In this document: piece after piece, positions 9,610-17,900 of the stretch | Layout: each line of letters begins with the position of its first letter | Numbering within the stretch: the stretch's first letter is position 1 | Source of the DNA: Allocoleopsis franciscana PCC 7113 | GTDB lineage: Bacteria > Cyanobacteriota > Cyanobacteriia > Cyanobacteriales > Coleofasciculaceae | DNA: 64,000 nucleotides | Direction: 5' to 3' | Assembly: GCF_000317515.1 (NCBI RefSeq) | Contig: NC_019738.1 | Location: forward strand, 3,188,001-3,252,000 | Position numbers and translations under genes: made by a program | The notes under the pieces: model-generated | The model's input: only the letters and a program-made list of their open reading frames with translations | Databases searched by the model: none | Told to the model about the DNA's origin: nothing

Positions 9610-10947
9610 TTAGGAGTCTGGACTCACATCTTGGCTAGTGCCCTTAATGTGGCGTTCGTACCAATTAATCAAAGGTGTGGCACTAATCCCATGCAAAATG
9701 ACGGAAATGACGACAATAATGTAAGTAATCCAAGCAAGCCGTTCTCCAATTTCTCCTTCTAAACCTTTACCAAATGCATAGGTTAAGTAATACAGAGAAC
9801 CTACGCCACGAATTCCAAACCATCCAAATAGCCAACGGGTTGGGGGTGGGATGCGACTGCCTAGCATACTTATCCACACACCAATAGGTCGAATCACAAA
9901 TAGCAATAAGCCAGCTACTAATAGGGCTTCACCCGCATACTTAATCATAGGGGCAACTAGCAGCAGAGAACCCAAAATCAAAATGGTTCCTACCTCTAGT
10001 AGCTTTTCAACTCGCTCCGTAAATTCCAATTGAGCAATGCGCTTTTTGGGGTTGTGGTAATAACTCGCTTGAACCGTTACTCCGGCTACAAAAACGGCAA
10101 GAAATCCATAACCGTTGACTAATTCGGTTAAGGAGTAAGTGAGTAAAATCGTACTGAGGGCAACAAAATCCTCCATCAAATTATCAACTTCTCGGAAGCG
10201 TTGGACTTGTTTGTCAACCCAGACAATTGCTTTGGCAACTAAAATTCCCATCACAATACCCGATGCAATTGCCCAAACCAAGTCCACCGCTACCCATTGT
10301 TTAAACCAATTGTCCCAGTTGCTATCTTTGAGCCAATAAATCCCGAAATAGACAAAGGGGAACGCCAACGCATCATTTAAACCCCCTTCGGAAGTCAGTC
10401 CAAATCGCAATTCATCCTGATCCTTAACATTGGCAAGCTGTACTTCGGAAGCTAAGACAGGGTCAGTGGGTGCTAGAATTGCTCCCAGCAAAACAGCGGC
10501 TCCCCAGTCGAAACCCATTAGCCAATGACAGAAGGCAGCAATGGCGAAAATCGAAATCGGCATCAAAAAGCCAATTAGCCGCGCTGTCGTCTGCCATGCC
10601 CATAGCTTGAAGGGGCGATTCATCTTGAGACCACAGCCAAAGACTGAGATAATTACCACTAACTCTGTGAGACGTTCCAAAAATTCAGCATCCGGGCGTA
10701 ATTGAATCAGTTTAACGCCGTAGGGGCCGAGGAAAATTCCCACAACCAGGTAGATGAGAGCGTAGGACAAAGGTAAACGAGAAATCCAACCAGAACCTAA
10801 AGTGACGCCAAGCAACAGTAAGCCAATTACAAGCAGATCGAGAATGTAAATATTCACAAGTGTGGGAGGGAAACTCAGAAACCGCAGGGCTAATTTCCTG
10901 AGCGTTGATGGGTATTCTCTTGTGAGCTTATCGCCTGGGCTTTTCAC
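9610..10947 (-). CDS. Na+/H+ (K+/H+) antiporter, CPA1/NhaP type
   Basis: 445 residues with about 12 transmembrane helices from residue 30 to 430. The CPA core is visible: GAILAPTDPVLASEV with the paired ATDP motif, and the preceding GFDWGAAVLLG. It exchanges cytoplasmic Na+ or K+ for protons, for pH and salt homeostasis. The apparent start is GTG; no better Met lies before the first helix. The family usually has a long cytoplasmic tail in eukaryotes, but this one ends shortly after the last helix, as bacterial NhaP-like proteins often do. Monocistronic by context. Confidence 0.9.
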   Translation of the reverse strand: MKSPGDKLTREYPSTLRKLALRFLSFPPTLVNIYILDLLVIGLLLLGVTLGSGWISRLPLSYALIYLVVGIFLGPYGVKLIQLRPDAEFLERLTELVVIISVFGCGLKMNRPFKLWAWQTTARLIGFLMPISIFAIAAFCHWLMGFDWGAAVLLGAILAPTDPVLASEVQLANVKDQDELRFGLTSEGGLNDALAFPFVYFGIYWLKDSNWDNWFKQWVAVDLVWAIASGIVMGILVAKAIVWVDKQVQRFREVDNLMEDFVALSTILLTYSLTELVNGYGFLAVFVAGVTVQASYYHNPKKRIAQLEFTERVEKLLEVGTILILGSLLLVAPMIKYAGEALLVAGLLLFVIRPIGVWISMLGSRIPPPTRWLFGWFGIRGVGSLYYLTYAFGKGLEGEIGERLAWITYIIVVISVILHGISATPLINWYERHIKGTSQDVSPDS

Positions 10948-11125
10948 TCTACATCAGCTTACAGTTAGATTTCTTAACAATATGTTTTGGTATAGGCTGC
11001 AACTTTTTGCTGACGCAGTCGTTTGGACGGTAAGACGAACTGACGGTAATACTGAAAGAGTGTATTTCTCTTTCTCAAAACTAAGTAGCGGCTGCTAGCT
11101 TAGTATTCTTTCGTGGAGATGCTGA

Positions 11126-11494
11126 ATGTGGGTCGTTAATGTTATTTTAATTCTGACGGCGATCGCTGTTATGGGTTGGCTGCTTTGGAGCTATGGCGGG
11201 GAACTAAATAAAGCCCTAGGTATTTTCTGTACGGGAGGTCAATCAGTCCTGTTTGCCCTGGGCGTTCTCCTGGTTGAAGCCCTAAAAGCTGCGGTTATTT
11301 CTGCTGTTGTTGGTGCGGCGTCTTATGGTATTTTTTATGTCGCACGTGCTCCACAATCTACTACGAAATCAGCCGCGATTAGTGTTGCGGCTTTTGCCTT
11401 TACCTTGCTTATGCTCAAAGCTTTATGGGAAAACTTGAATAACTTGCGCTGGAGTATCCGCAACGAAATTCGCAATCGCTATCGCAGGCGGTAA
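11126..11494 (+). CDS. Small membrane protein of unknown function
   Basis: 122 residues with about three hydrophobic segments (3-22, 38-70, 85-102) and a strongly basic C-terminus (RNEIRNRYRRR), which suggests the tail is cytoplasmic. A GGAG motif lies 7 nt before the ATG, supporting translation. It is transcribed away from the antiporter gene across a 178-bp divergent intergenic region. No domain recognised. Confidence 0.65.
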   Translation: MWVVNVILILTAIAVMGWLLWSYGGELNKALGIFCTGGQSVLFALGVLLVEALKAAVISAVVGAASYGIFYVARAPQSTTKSAAISVAAFAFTLLMLKALWENLNNLRWSIRNEIRNRYRRR

Positions 11495-11595
11495 TTCAAT
11501 CCTTAAAAAGTTTGGAGGTTTTCCATCTGGATTGACGAAAGCCCCGTCCTCACTTCAGCCCCAGTCAGCAAGATCAGGGCGGGGCGGCTGTTCAC

Positions 11596-11931
11596 TCAAC
11601 CTTCTTCCTGTCTCTCCGTCGGGGTTCCTGGAGACGAATTAAATAAGGCGTCTAACCGTTCACGGGCGTCGTCAACAGACATGGAACGCATCACCAACAG
11701 CGGTTCATTGATGGGATTGCCGGTTTCATCTAATAGTTCCGGGTGTGGCACACTTTTATATCGAGAGCGAGAAGCCATCAGGGGCGATTGACCCCAATCT
11801 GTAGATGACGATCCTGGATGCGAATAACGGCGTTGAGAATCCATACTTACAGTGAATAGGCTGCGAAGTAAATTCCCAATCGCCAAAAACGCTATGACTG
11901 TAAAGGCGACAAGATAAAGCAGGTGTAACAT
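11596..11931 (-). CDS. DUF2973-like single-pass membrane protein
   Basis: 111 residues from the ATG at 11931, preceded by GGAGG at 8 nt; the in-frame TTG at 11946 overlaps that SD and is rejected. One N-terminal helix (MLHLLYLVAFTVIAFLAIGN) is followed by a polar tail with a conserved-looking end (SVDDARERLDALFNSSP). This pattern fits the cyanobacteria-specific DUF2973 family; the assignment is from memory and could be confused with a sister family. It lies downstream of the DUF2605-like gene on the same strand, a pairing I recall as common in cyanobacteria. Function unknown. Confidence 0.7.
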   Translation of the reverse strand: MLHLLYLVAFTVIAFLAIGNLLRSLFTVSMDSQRRYSHPGSSSTDWGQSPLMASRSRYKSVPHPELLDETGNPINEPLLVMRSMSVDDARERLDALFNSSPGTPTERQEEG

Positions 11932-12062
11932 AGTTTCGTCCTCCAAACTAAATAGTTTTCCTGTAAAGCTCTTGACTAGATAGTGGATAAGAAATGATTT
12001 TTTTAATCTGTAGTTAGTTCAGCTTATCACTGGTCAGCTAGATTTTTGCTCAATCCTGGGGA

Positions 12063-12437
12063 TCAAGGTTGGCTCTCATCTGCAATATCCGTCGGGGCTG
12101 AGGTGAGGCGGCTAGCACGCCACTGCGTTCCCACTTGCCAGCACTCGCTCACCAACCGATGCCAGGGTACCAGTGTGGCAGTTTCAATCCCCACTTGACC
12201 ATCAGTGGCTTGAAACAGCATCTGAGCGGTACTCACTTCCTGCTGAGCTGTTCTGACTCGTGCCAGGAGTTCGGATTGTTGCTCCTCACTCAAAAAAGGC
12301 AAATCTTCCGTTTCTAATAACGAGCGCGATCGCGAAAACCAATACTGGAAATCTTCTAATAGAGGTTGCAATACCGACTTCAGTAATTCCTGTTCGGATG
12401 GTTGAGATTGATGCATAAATTTAACAAAATTTTTCAT
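12063..12437 (-). CDS. DUF2605-like protein
   Basis: 124 residues, all soluble and helical. The core SEQELLKSVLQPLLEDFQYW followed by FSRSRSLLE fits the cyanobacterial DUF2605 family as I remember it. The start at 12437 is uncertain; a second ATG at 12416 would remove seven residues, and neither has a strong ribosome-binding site. It is divergent from thrS across a 146-bp gap and followed by the DUF2973-like gene 131 bp downstream. No biochemical role known. Confidence 0.7.
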   Translation of the reverse strand: MKNFVKFMHQSQPSEQELLKSVLQPLLEDFQYWFSRSRSLLETEDLPFLSEEQQSELLARVRTAQQEVSTAQMLFQATDGQVGIETATLVPWHRLVSECWQVGTQWRASRLTSAPTDIADESQP

Positions 12438-12583
12438 GTAAATCTTATCTTAACGCTCTTTACATTTCTTTACAAGCTGAACAGATTTCTTGAGACTCCC
12501 AGTAAGCGCCATTGGAAAAGTAAGCTCTGTATCATAGAGGCAGAGAGAATTAATCATTTTTTTAAAGACAGAAAAGCTATTCA

Positions 12584-14413
12584 ATGGAACAGTCATCCAT
12601 GCCCAACATAGAAGCTCCAGAGCAGCCTGAAAAAATTCATCTGCCCCGCACCAGCGAATCCGAGTCCTTAAAAAAGATTCGCCACACAACCTCCCATATC
12701 ATGGCGATGGCGGTGCAGAAGCTCTTTCCCAAGGCACAGGTGACGATCGGGCCTTGGATTGAGAATGGCTTTTATTACGACTTCGATATCCCAGAGTCGT
12801 TTACCGAGCAAGACCTGAAGGCGATCAAAAAAGAGATGATCAAAATCATCAATCGTAAGTTGCCGGTGATTCGGGAAGAAGTCAGTCGGGAGGAAGCTCA
12901 ACGTCGCATTCAGGAAATTAATGAGCCTTACAAACTGGAAATCCTCGAAGGACTCCAAGAACCCATTACGATTTATCACTTAGGTGACCAATGGTGGGAT
13001 TTATGTGCTGGCCCCCATCTGGAAAATACCCAAGAGTTGCACCCAAAAGCTTTTGACTTAGAAAGTGTGGCAGGTGCTTACTGGCGAGGCGATGCCACCA
13101 AAGCCCAGTTGCAGCGAATTTATGGCACTGCTTGGGAAACACCACAGCAATTAACAGAATATAAGCGCCGTAAAGAAGAGGCTCTCAAACGCGATCACCG
13201 TAAACTGGGTAAAGAACTGGGACTGTTTATCTTTTCCGATCAAGTGGGGCCGGGATTACCCCTGTGGACGCCCAAAGGGACGGTACTCCGCAGTCTTCTG
13301 GAAGACTTTTTGAAGCAAGAACAGCTCAAACGGGGCTATCAGCAAGTCGTAACCCCCCATATCGGCAGAGTTGATCTGTTTAAAACCTCTGGACACTGGC
13401 AAAAATACAAAGAAGACTTGTTCCCAATGATGGGAGAGTCGGAAGATGAGGGGTTTGTGCTCAAGGCGATGAATTGTCCCTTCCATATCCAAATTTATAA
13501 GAATGAGTTGCGCTCTTACCGAGAGCTGCCAATGCGCCTTGCGGAATTTGGTACGGTTTATCGCTATGAGCAATCGGGGGAACTAGGAGGCTTAACACGG
13601 GTACGAGGATTCACTCAGGATGACTCCCATTTGTTTGTCATGCCAGAACAGTTGGATGCGGAATTTTTGAGTGTGGTGGATTTAACCCTGTCCGTATTCA
13701 AAACGTTAAAATTGTCCAATTTTAGAGCGCGTTTAAGTTTCCGCGACCCCAATTCTGATAAATATATTGGCTCGGATGAGGCGTGGAGCAAGGCAGAAAA
13801 TGCCATCCGTCGTGCTGTAGAAACCTTGGGAATGGAGCACTTTGAAGGCATCGGGGAAGCGGCTTTCTATGGGCCAAAACTCGATTTTATCTTCCGGGAT
13901 GCTCTGGATCGCGAATGGCAACTGGGTACAGTTCAAGTGGATTACAACCTGCCAGAGCGCTTTGATTTAGAGTATGTTGCCGAAGATGGGACTCGCAAAC
14001 GTCCTGTGATGATTCACCGTGCACCCTTTGGTTCACTGGAACGACTGATTGGGATTTTAATTGAGGAGTATGCCGGTGATTTCCCCTTCTGGTTAGCGCC
14101 GGTGCAGGTGCGAATTGTCCAAGTGAGTGATGCCTTTTTATCCTATGCCAAAGACGTGGTGAGCAAGATGCGAAGCGTGGGGATTCGTGCGGAAGTTGAT
14201 ACGAGTGGCGATCGCTTACCCAAACAAATTCGCAATGCAGAGAAGGAAAAAATTCCCGTCATGGCTGTTGTGGGTGAGAAGGAGGTAGAGTCTAATACCC
14301 TCAGTATTCGTGTCCGTGGTGCAGGGGGACAATCTAAAGATTTAGGCGCTATCTCTGTTGTCGAGGTGATGGAGAGAATGCAAGAGGCGATTGCGGCGCA
14401 CAGCAACTTCTAA
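12584..14413 (+). CDS. thrS: Threonyl-tRNA synthetase (TGS-less form)
   Basis: 609 residues; it charges tRNA-Thr with threonine. The protein begins directly at the N2 editing domain: HTTSH (about residues 33-37) and CAGPHL supply the zinc-type editing motif that removes serine. The catalytic core carries the Zn ligand Cys in MNCPFH, class II motif 2 (FGTVYRYEQSGELGGLTRVRGF split across two segments) and the second ligand region MIHRAPFGSLERL. The C-terminal anticodon-binding domain is complete. E. coli ThrRS (642 aa) has an extra N-terminal TGS domain, absent here, as in other cyanobacterial ThrRS. A strong terminator follows at 14583. Confidence 0.96.
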   Translation: MEQSSMPNIEAPEQPEKIHLPRTSESESLKKIRHTTSHIMAMAVQKLFPKAQVTIGPWIENGFYYDFDIPESFTEQDLKAIKKEMIKIINRKLPVIREEVSREEAQRRIQEINEPYKLEILEGLQEPITIYHLGDQWWDLCAGPHLENTQELHPKAFDLESVAGAYWRGDATKAQLQRIYGTAWETPQQLTEYKRRKEEALKRDHRKLGKELGLFIFSDQVGPGLPLWTPKGTVLRSLLEDFLKQEQLKRGYQQVVTPHIGRVDLFKTSGHWQKYKEDLFPMMGESEDEGFVLKAMNCPFHIQIYKNELRSYRELPMRLAEFGTVYRYEQSGELGGLTRVRGFTQDDSHLFVMPEQLDAEFLSVVDLTLSVFKTLKLSNFRARLSFRDPNSDKYIGSDEAWSKAENAIRRAVETLGMEHFEGIGEAAFYGPKLDFIFRDALDREWQLGTVQVDYNLPERFDLEYVAEDGTRKRPVMIHRAPFGSLERLIGILIEEYAGDFPFWLAPVQVRIVQVSDAFLSYAKDVVSKMRSVGIRAEVDTSGDRLPKQIRNAEKEKIPVMAVVGEKEVESNTLSIRVRGAGGQSKDLGAISVVEVMERMQEAIAAHSNF

Positions 14414-14925
14414 AGGAAAAGGAAACCCGTATTTTGCTTGTTTCTTTTGAGTTTTTTCCATGTCATCGTTCCCATTACTGAGTTCGATTACTGACTACAG
14501 GTAGAGGAAGCAAGAACTGGATAGTGAGTATTTTTGTAACGTACTGATGAATAGTACTATTGCTCCTTCTTGACCATTCACAAGCTCTAGCTCCGCGTGC
14601 TAGGGCTTTTTATGTGAGAATCTAAAAAAATATCACACTCAAGACATATACCGAAAGCCATATAGCACGTTCTATCCTCTGTTTGATGGCTCAAACTGTT
14701 TAACAGCTAAACATGCGGGTGGTAGAACAGCTAAAGACAAAAAAGCTCGTGGGTGATCGACGGCAAGCATTGGCTGTGGGTGTGGGGGTTGGTTTGTAGA
14801 TAGAGTGGGACAAGCCAAAGCGTTGCCTAAGTTTGAACCGTCAGGATTGATGAATTGAGTATTTCCCAAATGAAGATTGAGTGGCTGGTGATCGCTTCTT
14901 ATGGAAGGAGCGAGGAGAACCAAAT
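14414..14925. other. 512-bp non-coding region between thrS and the hybrid kinase
   Basis: It contains the thrS terminator (14583-14611) and the presumed promoter of the large kinase. A reverse ORF within it shows no recognisable protein features. No RNA gene was seen. Confidence 0.5.
14583..14611 (+). terminator. Intrinsic terminator of thrS
   Basis: A nine-base-pair stem AGCTCTAGC / GGCTAGGGCT-type pairing (one T-G wobble) with loop TCCGCGT, then a run of five T. Classic rho-independent layout on the + strand. Confidence 0.85.
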
Positions 14926-17900
14926 ATGTTGAAAGTAATCCGTTCCCAACCGCGTGCCTATGTGATCGCCTTCTTGGCTTGGGCGATCGCACTCGGACTG
15001 ACTTGGGTGCTCGAACCCCTGATGTCACCGACTATTTTCGCCTTGTTTTACCCCGCCGTGATGGTTAGCTCTCTGTATGGAGGTTTGCCATCCGGACTGC
15101 TATCGATCCTGTTGGCGGCGTTAGCCACTAAATACTTTTTTCTGCCACCCTTATATTCCCTGGCTTTTACCAGCGCGAGTAACCTGTTCCGGTTTACGGT
15201 ACTCCTACTGGTGGCGCTGATGATCAGTTTAGTGAGTACGGAGCTTCTCAGGGCAAAGCAACGCATGGAGCTGAGTTTGTCGAGACTACGCCGCAGCGAG
15301 GAGCAATACCGCCTGATTGTCGAGACAACCAACGAAGGCGTTTGGTTGGTTGATGAACAAGCCCGAACCACTTATGTTAACGCCCAGATGGCTCGGCTAC
15401 TAGGCTACAGTATTCAAGACATGCTGGGACGTTCCGCCTTCGACTATATCTACGAGAAAGACAGGGCGGAAGCGGAACGTCTGATGGAGCGACGTAGACA
15501 GGGCATTTCTGAGGAACTTGAGTTTTGTCTGCGTTGCCAAGACGGCTCCCCCATCTGGGTCAACTGCAATGTAAACTCCATGCTCAGTGACAACGGTAAA
15601 TGCTTTGCCATGCTGGCTATGGTGACTGATGTAACTGAGCGCAAGCGCACGGAAAAGCGCCAACGTGTACAGTATGCAGTGACTCGCATCCTAGCCGAAG
15701 CCACCACCCTGGCAGATGCCCTGCCCACCATCCTGCAATCTTTGTGTGAAAGTTTGGGATGGCAAGTGGGTATGATTTGGAGTCTAGACCGTCAAGGGAA
15801 TTTGCTGCGTTTCGTCGAGAGTTGGCATACACCGACAATTAATGTAGAAGAGTTTACCCAAATCAATCAACAGGCGACATTTGCCCCTGGAATTGGCTTA
15901 CCCGGTCGCATTTGGGCCAGTGGTCAACCGGCCTGGATTTCTCATCTCGTTGAAGATAATAACTTTCCTAGAGTCGAATTGGCGGCTAAAGCCGGATTAC
16001 AGGGGGCATTAGGGTTTCCCATCCGGTTGGATCACGAAATTGTAGGGGTAATCGAGTGCTTCAGCGACACCGTGCAGGAGCCGGATCAAGACTTGCTTCA
16101 GATGATGATGAGTATTGGTAGCCAGATGGGTCAGTTTATGGAACGCAAACGTTCCGAGGAGGCACTCGCTGAAAACCAAGCATTATTTTTGAGCTTCATG
16201 AATAACATCCCTGGAACCGCCTTCATCAAAGACGAGCAGGGGCGTTATCTCTATACCAATCCGGTCGCAGAGAAACTGGTCAATTGTCCGCCACAGGCAC
16301 TGGTCGGCAAGACCGATTTCGACATTTTGCCCACCGAAGTGGCACAGCAGGTACGAGAGAACGATCGGGCGGTTCTTGCCGCTGACGAACCCAAGGAAAT
16401 CGTGGAAGCATTACCCCAGGAGGATGGCATACATTATTGGATGTCCTTGAGGTTTCCCTTCAAAGATGGCTCTGGAAAGCAGAGGCTTGCAGGCATGTCC
16501 TTTGACATCAGCGATCGCCAACGAGCCGAAGACCAGATTGGAACACTTAACAAAGATTTAAATCGCCGTGTTAATGAGCTGCAAACGTTGCTGGATGTGA
16601 TTCCAATGGGGATTGGGATTGCCCTAAAGCCAGACTGTCGGGATATTCGGATGAACCCGGCTTTTGCTGAATGGTTGAAGTTACCGAGTTACACCAATGG
16701 CTCGACCAGCCAACCCAACGCCGAACAACTTCCCTATCGAGTGTACCGTCAAGGTCAAGAACTTCCTCCCCAAGAGCAACCAATCCAATATGCGGCAGCT
16801 CATGGTGTCATCGTTCGGAATGTAGAGATTGAGATTGTACATGATGACGGAAGAGTCTTGCATCTGTTGGCGAACGCGGCACCCTTGTTGGATGAAGAGG
16901 GGCAGGTGAGAGGATGCGTCGGAGCCTTTCTCGACATCAGCGAGCGCAAGCAAGCGGAAGAATCTCTACGTGCCAGTGAGAATCTGTATCGTACCTTAAG
17001 CGAAGCGGTACCAGACTTTATTTGGTCTTGCAATGCTCAAGGTCAACTCGACTTCGTCAACTCGCGCTGGTTAGAGTATGCGGGGATGACCGTTGAAGAC
17101 ATGAATACAGGGGGCTTCGAGCAGGTTTATCACCCAGAGGATTTATCAGGAGCAATGGAACAATGGAACCAAGCGATATACCAGGGAGAACCCTTTGAAA
17201 CCGAGTCTCGATTTCGAGGCAAGGATGGGGTGTATCGATGGTTTATGGTTCGTGCCGTACCCCTGAAAGACGCACAAGGAAACATCCTCAAATGGATTGG
17301 CGTTACGACAGACATTCACGAGCGCAAACAAACCGAAGAGGCACTCAGCCAGAGTGAAGAGCGACTGCGCGTCGCCCTGAAGCACTCACCCATCAGTGTA
17401 TTTAACCAAGACCGAGAGTTACGCTATACCTGGAAATATGGCTCCGATTTTGAGGACGAGGTTGAAGATATACTCGGTAAACGCGATATCGACTTACTCA
17501 CTGGCGCTGACGCCGAGATTCTGACCCAAATCAAACGCCAAGTCCTGGAAACGGGCATGGGCACGCGTCAAGAGGTCAAGATTAGCCTACACGGGCAAGA
17601 CTGGTATTATGACCTGACGGTGGAGCCTTTGCGGGATGCCAAGAACCAAATCATCGGCATCACTTGTGCCGCGATCGACATTTCCGAGCGCAAGCAGGCA
17701 CAGATGAAACTGCAAAAGAGTGAAACCGTCCTCCATGCCTTTCTGGCCAGTTCGCCGGTCGGTCTGGCTTTTTTGGATCGCGACCTGCGTTACATTCATG
17801 CCAATCAGGCGCTTGCCGCCATTAACGGTATACCGTTGAGCGAACACTTGGGTCGCACCCTAGGGGACGTTCTGCCCCAATGGGCACCCCAACTGGCACC

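Noticed and set aside
11535-11590. GCCCCG ... CGGGGC as a terminator between convergent genes
   Set aside because: The loop would be over 30 nt and no T-run follows, so it is too weak to list as a feature.
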